From the NCBI RefSeq assembly GCF_900166635.1, contig NZ_LT800497.1, positions 329,984-393,983 of the forward strand: a stretch of 64,000 nucleotides of DNA, written 5' to 3'. Below are positions 17,170 through 25,618 of the stretch, piece after piece. This DNA is from Oceanobacillus timonensis (GTDB lineage: Bacteria; Bacillota; Bacilli; Bacillales; Amphibacillaceae). The position numbers and the translations under genes were made by a program. The notes beneath the pieces were generated by a model. The model was not told the DNA's origin. It searched no databases and saw nothing but the letters and a program-made list of their open reading frames with translations. How positions within the stretch are numbered: the stretch's first letter is position 1; the number at the start of each line of letters is the position of its first letter.

Positions 17170-17209
17170 AAAAAGGCAATGAACTGTTTCAGCGGTTCAT
17201 TGCCTTTTT
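17170..17209. terminator. Bidirectional intrinsic terminator after cscB
   Basis: A 15-bp perfect stem, AAAAAGGCAATGAAC (17170-17184) with its complement at 17195-17209, ends in Ts on the plus strand and As at the other side. It can serve both cscB and the DUF488 gene. Confidence 0.9.
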
Positions 17210-17274
17210 GATGCATCATTTGATACAGACAAAAGAAATCGTACGTTACAGTTTTTTCGAGCGTTTCTTCATTC

Positions 17275-17637
17275 TTATTCAGGAAGCTTGCTTTCAAGCA
17301 CTTCTTTTAAAACAAGCGCATGATTATGCTCTTTATCCTTAGCGGCGTACAGTAAGATAAGCTGCTGATCCTTTTGCAACGCTTGTAGTTCAGCTAGCTT
17401 CTTTAATTTTTCGTCATCATGCAGTAATTCCTTTTTATAAGCCGCTTTAAAATCCGGAAATTTTTCAGGATCATGGTTAAACCATTTTCGCAATGATGGT
17501 GTAGGTGTTATTTCTTTTGCCCATTCATCTAAGTGTGCATCTTTTTTGGAAATTCCGCGAGGCCAGACCAGATCAACTAACACACGGTATCCTGGCTCGT
17601 CTGATTTTTCATAAATACGTTGTAGTGTAATAGCCAT
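17275..17637 (-). CDS. DUF488 (YeaO-like) family protein
   Basis: This 120-residue soluble protein shows the family motifs VLVDLVWPRGISK (about 20-32), LDEWAKEITPTPSLRKWFNHD (40-60) and LLYAAKDKEHNHALVL near the C-terminus. The function of the family is unknown; a nucleic acid-related or stress role has been proposed only from context. I start at ATG 17637, which has GGCAGG at a good distance; the ORF extends further upstream to 17661. It is a single gene between two transcription units. Confidence 0.75.
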   Translation of the reverse strand: MAITLQRIYEKSDEPGYRVLVDLVWPRGISKKDAHLDEWAKEITPTPSLRKWFNHDPEKFPDFKAAYKKELLHDDEKLKKLAELQALQKDQQLILLYAAKDKEHNHALVLKEVLESKLPE

Positions 17638-17818
17638 TGTCAATCCTGCCTTTCCAATCATGTAGTGTTTTCTTTACTATAGCATGTACATTGTTTCAAC
17701 TCTACCATACTATTTCCCCGGAAATAATAAAGTTAAAACAAATACAGTCTAATTTGTTTTCCATGTTAATGGATGAAAAGAACAACCATGCATTGGGTTA
17801 AAAGGGGCTCGCCTTTTC

Positions 17819-17833
17819 GGGAAACGTTTACAA
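17819..17833. promoter_or_regulatory. cre-like site upstream of the GntR regulator
   Basis: GGGAAACGTTTACAA matches the cre consensus on the minus strand at all but the last position. It lies 67 bases before the GntR start. A GTATAC core (about 17860) sits between it and the gene and could be a GntR-type autoregulatory site. No gene is seen in 17638-17899. Confidence 0.45.
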
Positions 17834-17899
17834 AATGCGGAGGTTATGTCACTATGTTAGTATACAAGTATTCATTGATACATAAGGGAGATATGCAGC

Positions 17900-18622
17900 A
17901 TGAAAACATTTTATCCAAATAAGCAGCTGAGCAAGGAATCAAAAGGTGAGCAAGTTCTGGCAGAGCTTAGAATGAGAATTATTTCACGCGAAGTAAAAGC
18001 AGGGACGGTTCTTTCCGAAAATCAATTGGGAGCTTTATTTGATGTCAGCCGTTCTCCGGTCCGTGAAGCGCTGCGTGTTTTGGCCAGTGAAAATCTTGTC
18101 CGGCCAGAAAGGATGGGTGCCGTTGTTGTCGGTATCTCTGAGAAAAATATTGAAGAAATTTATGATGTCCGTTTAATGGTAGAATCCTTTACGTTTGAAC
18201 GTCTTTTGAAAATGCAGACGGATACGTTGGTACAAGAGCTGAAAAAGACGCTTGAAATGATGGAAATTGCGATTAAATATCAGGATGTCGATCAATTTTC
18301 CTTTTTAGACCTTGAATTTCACGAAACGATTATTCAATCCATTGGTCATCATCATATTATGATGCTTTGGAATAATTTAAAACCTGTATTAGGATGTCTG
18401 ATTATTTTATCGATGCGTTATCGGATGATGACAGATGAAAAAGATTTTGAACGAATTCTTGCTAATCATGAACTGATTGTGGAAGCAATTGATAAAAAAG
18501 AAAAGAGATTGGTCGATTTAGCTTTTGAGCGAAACTTTCATGATGTGCAAAACCAAGTAGAACCAATCTGGACAGATGAAGAAATGATGAAGGTAGTAAG
18601 AGAATATAGTATGAAGGAATAA
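17900..18622 (+). CDS. GntR-family regulator, FadR/FCD subfamily
   Basis: This 240-residue regulator has an N-terminal winged helix (about residues 12-80; VSRSPVREALRVLASENLV is the recognition region) and a helical FCD ligand domain (about 90-225). The FCD metal ligands are visible: D100 in YDVRLMVE and, later, EFHETIIQ with HHHIMMLW. Such regulators usually sense organic acids or sugar acids and sit beside the catabolic genes they control. Here no such genes flank it, so it is an orphan and the target is elsewhere or lost. GGGAG precedes ATG 17900. Its stop lies in a long hairpin shared with the convergent gene. Confidence 0.8.
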   Translation: MKTFYPNKQLSKESKGEQVLAELRMRIISREVKAGTVLSENQLGALFDVSRSPVREALRVLASENLVRPERMGAVVVGISEKNIEEIYDVRLMVESFTFERLLKMQTDTLVQELKKTLEMMEIAIKYQDVDQFSFLDLEFHETIIQSIGHHHIMMLWNNLKPVLGCLIILSMRYRMMTDEKDFERILANHELIVEAIDKKEKRLVDLAFERNFHDVQNQVEPIWTDEEMMKVVREYSMKE

Positions 18623-18650
18623 GCTATTTTGTGTCAAAATAGCTTATTCC
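18616..18650. terminator. Perfect 16-bp hairpin between convergent gntR and hrtA
   Basis: GGAATAAGCTATTTTG (18616-18631) and its exact complement (18635-18650) enclose a 3-base loop. It includes the GntR stop codon. There is little T-run, so termination efficiency is uncertain, but the position between convergent genes fits. Confidence 0.6.
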
Positions 18651-18658
18651 TCGTGCCT

Positions 18659-19348
18659 TTAGATGGTTTGATTCGAAACCATTTTTCCATCCCGCATTTC
18701 AACAACATGGTCTACAAAGTCTAGTATATCCGTATCATGAGTGACCATTAAAACAGTAATATTGCGTTCTTTGGAGAGCTTCTGAATCAGTTGCATCACT
18801 TCCTCGGAACGCTTCGAATCCAGACTGGCAGTTGGTTCATCAGCGAAAAGTACCTGAGGACTATGGATAATCGCTCTTGCTACAGCGACACGCTGCTTTT
18901 CTCCTCCAGATAAGGAAGCCGGGTAGGCGTCTTTTCGTTTCCACATACCGACAAGCTCTAACACCTGTTTGATTTCCTTTTTCCGTACTTGCTTGGAAAG
19001 TGGAGATTCTGCCGTTTCCAACATCAAGTCTAACTGTTCCCGCACAGTTAAAAACGGAACCAGATGCGCAAATTGAAAAATAAAACCAAACGCTTTTGCC
19101 CGAATTTGACGGAGTTCTTCATTACGCATGGAGGTCAGCTCCTGCTGTTCGAAGGAAATCTGTCCACCGGAAGCTGTTTGCAGCCCAGCAGCAATGGTCA
19201 GCAGTGTACTTTTACCAGAGCCGGAAGCGCCGGTCAAAGCAGTAATTTTTCCCTCTGGCAGTGTGATATCAATGCCTTTTAATATCTTTTCTTCCACGTC
19301 TCCATGAGCAAATGTTTTTTGTACGTTCTTCATTGTAAATAAATCCAT
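18659..19348 (-). CDS. hrtA: Heme-efflux ABC transporter ATP-binding protein HrtA
   Basis: This 229-residue ATPase is the motor of the HrtBA heme-detoxification exporter. Walker A is GASGSGKSTLL (about residues 38-48), the Q-loop FIFQFAHLVPFL, signature LSGGEKQRVAVARA, Walker B VLFADEPTASLD and H-loop VTHD. It belongs to the MacB/LolD group. ATG 19348 has AAGGAGAGA upstream and starts 1 base after the HrtB stop. Assignment to heme comes from the HssRS pair and the HssR direct repeat next to it. It is the last gene of the minus-strand cluster, ending at the hairpin at 18616. Confidence 0.85.
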   Translation of the reverse strand: MDLFTMKNVQKTFAHGDVEEKILKGIDITLPEGKITALTGASGSGKSTLLTIAAGLQTASGGQISFEQQELTSMRNEELRQIRAKAFGFIFQFAHLVPFLTVREQLDLMLETAESPLSKQVRKKEIKQVLELVGMWKRKDAYPASLSGGEKQRVAVARAIIHSPQVLFADEPTASLDSKRSEEVMQLIQKLSKERNITVLMVTHDTDILDFVDHVVEMRDGKMVSNQTI

Positions 19349-19349
19349 G

Positions 19350-20399
19350 TTACATCTCTCCTTGCTGTATAGCCTGCATTGGTTCGACACGTTTAATTTG
19401 CATACCGGATAATGTCGCGCCGATAAAGCCGATGATGATAAAAACGAGTGAGAGCAGTCCGCTTGTTTGCCAGGTCAGGTGAAAAGGCATCCCGCTTGGC
19501 GCCAGTAATTGAAAAGCTTGGCTGATGATAACAGACAATAGCAGGGAGATCACAGAGATAATCAGCATCTGTGCCCACATCATTTGAAACAGTTTTCCTG
19601 TTTTCACACCAATTGCTTTTAAAATCCCGTAAATGCCAAGTTTTTGAACATTAATCATATAGAAAAAGATGGCAAATAACATCCCGCTGATAACGAGTAG
19701 AAAGATGACAATCATATTGAGTGACATCTGTTCTGCACTATAACTTGGAATGGTATTTAAGAAATCACTATTTGAAAAAGCTTGCAGCTCTTCAAAGGCT
19801 GGCGCTTCATTGGTACCTTGTAAATCGGCATCCGCGATAAAGGCCATTTGCATCGCATCTGTATGGAAAAAGGTACTGAAATCATTCGGATTGATAAAAG
19901 CTGCAGCTGAGTGGCTGAATTTCTCTTGACTGACAAATCCTGCTACAGTTAATGGCTGCTCCCATTGTTCATTGGTTATTTCATCGCCAACTGCTACTCC
20001 TTCTTCTTCAAGCGAAGCATCTAACAGCACTTCACCAGCGTCGACTTCTGGGAAGTCCGCATTGTCTGTTGACGCTATATAAGCAACACTGCGCTGTTTA
20101 TCAGATGTGTCGATAAAATTCCCCATTTGAATCGAGAAGAAAGCTGCTTCAGGCTGTTCTTCTGTTATTTCTTGCTGCTGTTCTTCTGACAGACTGGAGA
20201 AGTTATATGTTTCATCTGCGTCTTCCTCCATATAAAACGTGCCATTCGGCAAATTTTTAATCAGAGAGGCATTATCTTGTGAAAGCCCATTTGCCAGGCC
20301 AGATATAATAAAGGTTAGTAAACTGATCAGAAAAATAATTGAGCCGAGAATGGTGTAACGTAATTTATTTTTCTTCATTTCTTTCCATGCCATATTCAT
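19350..20399 (-). CDS. hrtB: Heme-efflux ABC transporter permease HrtB
   Basis: This 349-residue permease has a first membrane segment at about 14-34 ending in ISGLANGL, an extracytoplasmic domain of about 190 residues, and an FtsX domain with three segments (about 228-250, 275-295 and 310-335). The SYSAEQMSLNMIVIF, IGVKT and MPFHLTW segments match staphylococcal HrtB. The protein extracts heme from the membrane. Start ATG 20399 has GGAGGG 8 bases before it. Its promoter carries an HssR-type direct repeat. A paralogous exporter without a two-component system is encoded at 51435-53201. Confidence 0.85.
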   Translation of the reverse strand: MNMAWKEMKKNKLRYTILGSIIFLISLLTFIISGLANGLSQDNASLIKNLPNGTFYMEEDADETYNFSSLSEEQQQEITEEQPEAAFFSIQMGNFIDTSDKQRSVAYIASTDNADFPEVDAGEVLLDASLEEEGVAVGDEITNEQWEQPLTVAGFVSQEKFSHSAAAFINPNDFSTFFHTDAMQMAFIADADLQGTNEAPAFEELQAFSNSDFLNTIPSYSAEQMSLNMIVIFLLVISGMLFAIFFYMINVQKLGIYGILKAIGVKTGKLFQMMWAQMLIISVISLLLSVIISQAFQLLAPSGMPFHLTWQTSGLLSLVFIIIGFIGATLSGMQIKRVEPMQAIQQGEM

Positions 20400-20434
20400 T
20401 TTGTTTTCCCTCCTGTATCTTTCTTATATCTAGA

Positions 20435-20467
20435 AGTATAGTGAGGGAATATGAACACAGTATGAAC
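20435..20467 (-). promoter_or_regulatory. HssR direct repeat and hrtBA promoter
   Basis: On the minus strand GTTCATACT (20467-20459) and GTTCATATT (20456-20448) are separated by 2 bases, the same 9-2-9 arrangement as the HssR site described in Staphylococcus aureus. A third partial copy, ATTCATATT, lies at 20479-20471. A -10 TATACT follows at 20440-20435 and the expected -35 falls inside the repeat, as for a response-regulator-activated promoter. Confidence 0.85.
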
Positions 20468-20493
20468 AGAAATATGAATTATCATGTTCAGTG

Positions 20494-20527
20494 AAAAGGA
20501 GCATCTAACCAAAAGGTTACATGCTCC
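20494..20527 (-). terminator. Intrinsic terminator after hssS
   Basis: On the minus strand the two arms (20527-20515 and 20510-20498) pair at 12 of 13 positions around a TTTT loop, then TTTTC. It isolates hssRS from the hrtBA promoter. Confidence 0.75.
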
Positions 20528-20549
20528 ATTGAAACAAGCTATTTTGATG

Positions 20550-21938
20550 TTAACTGAAAGGTAATGTCACGGTAAAAATCGTCCCGGCACTCTCTTCATT
20601 CGACCGGACAATAACCGAACCTCCATGCAATTCAACAATCGTAGCCACAATCGATAAGCCTAACCCCGTTCCTTTGACACTACGGGTCCGTGAGGCATCG
20701 GCCCGGTAAAAACGGTCAAAAATACGTTCTGCTTCTTCGTCCGATATGCCGATTCCGGTATCTGTAAACGTGATGGAACAGTCCTCCTCCGTGTAGGAAA
20801 GCTGGATATCAATACTGCCGCCCTGCTGGTTATATTTTAATGCATTGGACAACAGATTATCCCACACCGTATTTAATAAAGAAGGATCAGCGTAGATTTC
20901 TAAGTCAGGAAGTGTATAGCTCAACATGATTTCTTTCTCCTGAATCAGCCATTGATAGCTTTTTAACAGACTTTGAAGCTGCTTGCTGATAGAAAAATGT
21001 TTCCTTTTTACAATATGCTGATTCTGATCAAGCGAAGTGAGAAGCAGAAGCTGGTCTGTCATCGTGGACAGCCTGCTGATTTCTTCGTTAATAATGGTTT
21101 TATATTGCTGTTTATCTTCTTCAGATGTTTCCTTATCACCGAGTAAATTCGTGTATCCTTTAATATTGGACAAAGGAGATTGGATATCATGGGAAATATT
21201 CGAGATAAATTCCTTGCGCATCTGATCATTTTCCACAATTTGTTGTGCCATCTGTGTAAAACTTGTGGATAACTCTCCCAATTCATCTTTCCGCTTCGTA
21301 TTTAACGTATTCGCCTGAAAATCGCCTGTAGCCAGCTGTTTGGTAGCACGGCTAAGTCGGGAAATTGGTTTGACCAAATAATTGGTGCTGAAGAGCACAA
21401 ATAAAATACTTAAGACAATGGTCAGGACAAATAGGACGCCAAGTAATAAATGGATTTCATTAAACAACAGTTTGATATCCGGACGGATGAATAACGCATA
21501 AGAAGTATCCTGATAGGTTACCGGTACGCCAATCGCATTTTTTAACTCATTTGCAAAAAATCCTGTTACAAAAGTCTGCTTCGGAAAGTCAGCCATTCCA
21601 TGAAAGACTTCTCCGTCCAGTACTTCCTGTATATCGCTATCGGTTAGATTATTTTCCCGAAAATCAGATCCGAAAAATTGACCTTGCCCATTGTTATCCA
21701 CAAGGTACAGTTGATAACCGACATCGGCCATATTCGATAGGTAGTCATTCATGTTGACTTCGGGATTATTTTCAATAAAAGCAGCCATTTCTAAAGCAAT
21801 TTCCGTATTCTTTTCATCATTTTGAGGCTTCAGGGAATATTGATAGTACATGTTTGATACGAGAAAGGCAATCACACCGCTAAGAAGCATAATACCAATC
21901 GTAACAGCAGCAAATTTCACATAAAGGGATCGCATCAT
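20550..21938 (-). CDS. hssS: Heme sensor histidine kinase HssS
   Basis: This 462-residue membrane kinase has membrane segments at about 8-30 and 163-185 with an extracytoplasmic domain between. That domain shares with staphylococcal HssS the stretches YQLYLVDNNGQ, FFGSDFRENNL, FHGM, FVTGFF and LFIRPDI. A HAMP domain follows, then HisKA with H250 in NISHDIQSPLSNIKGY, and the ATPase boxes NALKYN, DTGIGIS and GTGLGLSI. The start overlaps the HssR stop (ATGATGA), so the two are coupled. It detects heme exposure in the membrane and phosphorylates HssR. Confidence 0.87.
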   Translation of the reverse strand: MMRSLYVKFAAVTIGIMLLSGVIAFLVSNMYYQYSLKPQNDEKNTEIALEMAAFIENNPEVNMNDYLSNMADVGYQLYLVDNNGQGQFFGSDFRENNLTDSDIQEVLDGEVFHGMADFPKQTFVTGFFANELKNAIGVPVTYQDTSYALFIRPDIKLLFNEIHLLLGVLFVLTIVLSILFVLFSTNYLVKPISRLSRATKQLATGDFQANTLNTKRKDELGELSTSFTQMAQQIVENDQMRKEFISNISHDIQSPLSNIKGYTNLLGDKETSEEDKQQYKTIINEEISRLSTMTDQLLLLTSLDQNQHIVKRKHFSISKQLQSLLKSYQWLIQEKEIMLSYTLPDLEIYADPSLLNTVWDNLLSNALKYNQQGGSIDIQLSYTEEDCSITFTDTGIGISDEEAERIFDRFYRADASRTRSVKGTGLGLSIVATIVELHGGSVIVRSNEESAGTIFTVTLPFS

Positions 21939-22618
21939 TCCGCCATCTCCAAGCAATAGCCGACGCCGCGGACGGTTTTAATCGAAAAAGCAGCGTTTTC
22001 GGACGAAAAACGCTGGCGCAGCCGTTTAACATGCACATCAACGGTCCGTTCTTCGCCTTCATAATCCATTCCCCAGATTTTCTCAATCAACTGCGCACGT
22101 GTGAATACATGTTGTGGATAAGTTGCTAATAGTGCTAATAATTCAAACTCCTTTAGGGGGAGTAAAAGGGTTTTATCCCCAAGCTTTACTTCATAACTGC
22201 TGAGGTTAATTACTGTTTCTCCCAATCGAATGATGTTCGTATCGTTTTCTTGCTGATAGCGCCGCAGCAATGCATGAATACGGAAGCTAAGTTCCCGGGG
22301 TTCAAAAGGTTTCACTAAATAATCATCTGTTCCTGCCAGAAAACCTGCTTCCTTATCCTCAATTTGTCCTTTAGCTGTGAGTAAAATAATCGGGATATCA
22401 TATTGTTTACGAATTTCTTTTGTCAGCTGAAAGCCATCCATAAATGGCATCATCACGTCCACAACAGCTAAATCACAAGCTGTCTTTTTTAATATTGCTA
22501 AGGCCTCTGTACCATCCTTCGCTTCGGAAACGAGGAAGCCTTCCTTTTCCAGTTCAATACGGACAAAACGCAGAATATGCGTATCATCATCAACGATTAA
22601 TATATGTTGCACGGGCAT
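21935..22618 (-). CDS. hssR: Heme-responsive response regulator HssR
   Basis: This 227-residue OmpR-type regulator has a receiver with DDD at about 10-12, phosphorylation site D54 in LAVVDVMMPFMDGF and Lys in YLVKPFEP. The C-terminal winged helix contains PLKEFELLALLATYP, FTRAQLIEKIWGMDYEGEERTVDVH and GVGYCLE, very close to staphylococcal HssR. It would activate hrtBA at the direct repeat at 20448-20467. I chose ATG 22618 (MPVQHILIVDDD) because GGAG lies 5 bases before it; the ATG at 22627 overlaps poorly with any site. Confidence 0.87.
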   Translation of the reverse strand: MPVQHILIVDDDTHILRFVRIELEKEGFLVSEAKDGTEALAILKKTACDLAVVDVMMPFMDGFQLTKEIRKQYDIPIILLTAKGQIEDKEAGFLAGTDDYLVKPFEPRELSFRIHALLRRYQQENDTNIIRLGETVINLSSYEVKLGDKTLLLPLKEFELLALLATYPQHVFTRAQLIEKIWGMDYEGEERTVDVHVKRLRQRFSSENAAFSIKTVRGVGYCLEMAE

Positions 22619-22690
22619 AATCTCCATTCACGATTAATAGTATTTGAGTTCAGTTTACAGCAGGTCATAGGAAGCTGCCAAATGATGAAA

Positions 22691-23938
22691 TTATTCTGCT
22701 GAAGCTGCTTTATGAACCGGAATATAACGAATATGCCAATAAACCAGTCCTATTCCCAGTAGAACACTACCAACAGAAAAAATCAGCATCCCTAAAAGTC
22801 CCCATTTCAAGTATCCGAAAAGCATTCCAATAACGAATAGAATAGGGGAGCTCAAACACAGCACGCTTGTTTCTAAAGATTTTCGCAGTACCGATTCTTT
22901 CCATGGAAACAGCCCGATAAAGGGATTGAATCGAAAACCGAGCCAGCCTGTTTTGGTAATATCTACAATGATATAAATAGAAGCCAGCCAAAATAAGTAC
23001 CCAGTCCAGTGCGGTGCAGATATTATCAGGATCGCAATCAAAAGCGATGTGAGCTGGACAAGCGGCATCAGTACGGGTAAATTACGAAAGAAAGATTTAA
23101 AGTAGGCATCGGTAAATATCATCTCACTGCTTTGCTTTTGGAACATAACCTGAGAGTTTTTCCAGAGCCGTACCGGTTTGGCAGAAGGCAGTTTATATCC
23201 TTGCTGTCTGGCGTTAGCCAGCAAAAGATTGGCCCATTTTCCTCTAGCCTGTTCATCCCTCTCGGCGATTTTTAAAAAATGCGTTCCGTTGTAAGCTAGG
23301 TGCTTCGTTATAACAGCAATAACGGTAAAGGTAATAATTATCCACATTGTCCACAGAAGAAAATGAGTTAAAATAATCCATGATAAACTTATCCACAGGA
23401 CAAGGAGAGCCATAGACGATAGCGTACGTAATATAAAAGAAGGAATATAAATATTTGCATATTTTCTCCACACGGTCACCAAACCAACACCGGTGAGATA
23501 GTAAATCCACAGGTATCCTAATGATAAGAAAGATAGAGAGAATAACTTGCTTAAAAAGGGTGCAGCTACGACAAATAACAGTGTTGCGGTAAATAACATA
23601 ATACTGATAGAATAAAGGATGCCGTATTGGGAGATCCGTCGCAATAAAGGAATATTTCTACTAAGGAAAAGCTGATCTGCCAGATAGGTGAATAACTTTA
23701 TATGATAAAATAAAAAGCTGATTGCTAATAAAATCATCCAACCATACCAGCCGATAAATCTTAAAATAACAGGAATATCCTGCAGCCATTCCATATAGAA
23801 AAATGCTCCAATAGCTATTCCCGGAATCAATAGATAGATAAATAATGTCCAATCCATTACAAGTTTACTGGCTTCCCACATATTTTTATAATCAGACTGG
23901 AGTCGTTTGAAAAACAGTGTACGTGCAGTTCCATTCAT
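22691..23938 (-). CDS. ABC exporter permease, EcsB/YthQ-like
   Basis: This 415-residue integral membrane protein has about nine to ten hydrophobic segments. An N-terminal cytoplasmic part (MNGTARTLFFKRLQSDYKN) and the motif ADQLFLSRNIPLL after the third segment resemble the EcsB family, where a similar charged motif precedes the permease core. It overlaps the upstream ATPase gene by ATGA, as expected for an ATPase-permease pair. EcsAB of B. subtilis affects secretion, competence and regulated proteolysis; YthPQ is a second such pair of unknown substrate. No EcsC homologue is adjacent, so I do not assign the ecs name. Confidence 0.7.
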   Translation of the reverse strand: MNGTARTLFFKRLQSDYKNMWEASKLVMDWTLFIYLLIPGIAIGAFFYMEWLQDIPVILRFIGWYGWMILLAISFLFYHIKLFTYLADQLFLSRNIPLLRRISQYGILYSISIMLFTATLLFVVAAPFLSKLFSLSFLSLGYLWIYYLTGVGLVTVWRKYANIYIPSFILRTLSSMALLVLWISLSWIILTHFLLWTMWIIITFTVIAVITKHLAYNGTHFLKIAERDEQARGKWANLLLANARQQGYKLPSAKPVRLWKNSQVMFQKQSSEMIFTDAYFKSFFRNLPVLMPLVQLTSLLIAILIISAPHWTGYLFWLASIYIIVDITKTGWLGFRFNPFIGLFPWKESVLRKSLETSVLCLSSPILFVIGMLFGYLKWGLLGMLIFSVGSVLLGIGLVYWHIRYIPVHKAASAE

Positions 23939-24642
23939 AACGTATCCTCCTCCAGCAGTTCATAAAAACAATCTAACAGAGAAGTGCCGGCAGGTTGATT
24001 TGTTTCTTCCTGTAACGCCTGTAAAGCCCCTTGGAAGATAGCGTTCCCTTCGTTTAAAAGAATAAAACGGTCACAGAGTTTCTCTGCAGAATCAAGAACA
24101 TGCGTAGACATTAACAAAGCTGCTCCACGAGCTTTCTCCTGATATAGCAGGTTGATCAGGTGTTTGGTTGCGATAGGGTCTAAACCGATAAAAGGTTCAT
24201 CAATGATATAAATATCCGCTTCTGTCATAAAGCTGAGACAAATCAATGTTTTTTGCCGCATCCCTTTGGAAAAATGAATGGGAAGCTCATGTTCTTTACC
24301 GGTAAGGGAGAATTTTTTAAGAAGATCTTTCGCCCGCGGCTCCCAGACAGCTGCGGGCATTTCATATGACGTCGCTGCAAGCCGCAGATGCTCCCAGAGC
24401 GTAAGGCGATCATAGAGAATCGGTTCCTCGGGGATATATGCCAGCTGTTTGCCTGCTTCTAATGCAATGTTTCCATGGAAGTGTTCGATGGTGCCAATGA
24501 TGGATTTAATGGTCGTACTTTTCCCGGCGCCGTTTGCTCCGATGAGACCGACGATTTCGCCAGGGTTGATGATGAAATCAATGTCTTTCAGGTAAAGTTC
24601 TTTTGGCTGATATCCTGCTGAATCGATATGTACGTGTAGCAT
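23935..24642 (-). CDS. ABC exporter ATP-binding protein, EcsA/YthP-like
   Basis: This 235-residue ATPase partners the EcsB-like permease. Walker A is GANGAGKSTTIK (about residues 37-48), the signature FSKGMRQKTLI, Walker B IYIIDEPFIGLDP and H-loop STHVLD. The N-terminus MLHVHIDSAGY and the length match YthP-like proteins. GGAGG lies before ATG 24642. The gene is divergent from csaA, with a 221-base intergenic region. The substrate is unknown. Confidence 0.78.
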   Translation of the reverse strand: MLHVHIDSAGYQPKELYLKDIDFIINPGEIVGLIGANGAGKSTTIKSIIGTIEHFHGNIALEAGKQLAYIPEEPILYDRLTLWEHLRLAATSYEMPAAVWEPRAKDLLKKFSLTGKEHELPIHFSKGMRQKTLICLSFMTEADIYIIDEPFIGLDPIATKHLINLLYQEKARGAALLMSTHVLDSAEKLCDRFILLNEGNAIFQGALQALQEETNQPAGTSLLDCFYELLEEDTL

Positions 24643-24863
24643 GGGAATCGCCTCCGCAAATTGTAGAATGTGTCTGGATTGATGTATGTTGGTCCACTTT
24701 ATATATTAGAAATACGATAAAGAGGAAGAAAAGTTTCATTATAGAAGAAACAGCATTTTTTAAAACCTGCTTCACTTTATTTGTTTGCTTTCAAGTATGC
24801 ATCTCTATTAAGATAGATATAATAGGAATAATTTGAAAATTAGTACACAAGGAGGATATTAGA

Positions 24864-25196
24864 ATGGCAACATTTGAAGAATTTATGGAGATTGATTTAC
24901 GTGTAGGTACCGTATTACATGCAGAACCACTAGAAAAAGCGCGTGTACCGGCGATTAAATTGCGGATAGATTTTGGAGAAGAAATTGGAGAAAAACAATC
25001 CTCTGCGCAAATTACCAAGCGTTATACCCCGGAAGAAGTGATTGGACGCCAAGTTGTGGCGGTTGTTAACTTTCCGCCGCGCAGGATTGCCGGTTTTAAA
25101 TCAGAGGTGCTTGTGGTTGGCGGCGTGGAAGAAGAGGGCGACGTGGTTTTGCTTCGTCCGGATGAAAAAGTGACGAATGGGACGAGAATTTCGTAA
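24864..25196 (+). CDS. csaA: CsaA, export-related chaperone (tRNA-binding OB fold)
   Basis: This 110-residue protein is a dimeric OB-fold chaperone reported to bind unfolded preproteins and SecA. The characteristic segments are FMEIDLRVGTVLHAEPLEKARVPAIKLRIDFG (written here as positions 6-38), SSAQITKRYTPEEVIGRQV and NFPPRRIAGFKSEVLVLG-like VVG. The length is the usual 110. AAGGAGGA precedes ATG 24864, and a -10 TATAAT lies at about 24825. It is monocistronic or cotranscribed with the short gene after it. Confidence 0.9.
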   Translation: MATFEEFMEIDLRVGTVLHAEPLEKARVPAIKLRIDFGEEIGEKQSSAQITKRYTPEEVIGRQVVAVVNFPPRRIAGFKSEVLVVGGVEEEGDVVLLRPDEKVTNGTRIS

Positions 25197-25245
25197 AAGA
25201 TACTAGCTTTGATATGTATTTTAGGAACAGCAAGGAGGAGATGTT

Positions 25246-25434
25246 ATGTTTACAAAAAAACAACTCATCCTAGGGTGCAGTTTAGTAGCAATTGTTGTTA
25301 TTCTAAATGCTACAGTAGGGTTCTCGAAATTTGTAGATACCGCTGTTCTAGGCTTCTTCACTCTCTTAGGCTGTTGGTTTTGGTATGACAACCATCGGCA
25401 AAAAGAAGCGGAGAGAAATAAGAAGCATCAATAA
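25246..25434 (+). CDS. Small membrane protein of unknown function
   Basis: This 62-residue protein has two hydrophobic segments (about 6-24 and 30-47) and a charged tail, KEAERNKKHQ. AAGGAGGAG precedes ATG 25246 with ideal spacing, so translation is likely. It lies 49 bases after csaA and before a strong terminator, so it may belong to that transcript. No family is recognised. Confidence 0.6.
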   Translation: MFTKKQLILGCSLVAIVVILNATVGFSKFVDTAVLGFFTLLGCWFWYDNHRQKEAERNKKHQ

Positions 25435-25452
25435 CCAAGTTTGAAATGAAAG

Positions 25453-25517
25453 AAAACGGTCAAGCTCCGTGAACGTATCCTCATAAGGATTTTGGTTCAC
25501 GTGCATGGACCGTTTTT
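25453..25517 (+). terminator. Two-part intrinsic terminator
   Basis: AAAACGGTC (25453-25461) pairs with GACCGTTTT (25508-25516), enclosing an inner GTGAAC/GTTCAC stem, and Ts follow. Confidence 0.75.
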
Positions 25518-25618
25518 ATTTATTTCTATACTGGCTGCTTGATACTTCCCATAAATAAAATAATATCTTTCTTTGTGTTGGTAATTATGAATAAAAGACA
25601 TACGAACGGAGGATGCAT

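Noticed and set aside
18659..20399. Assignment of the HrtBA pair as a lipoprotein (LolCDE) or MacB macrolide exporter
   Set aside because: The HssRS neighbours and the HssR direct repeat argue for the heme exporter; MacB permeases are much larger.
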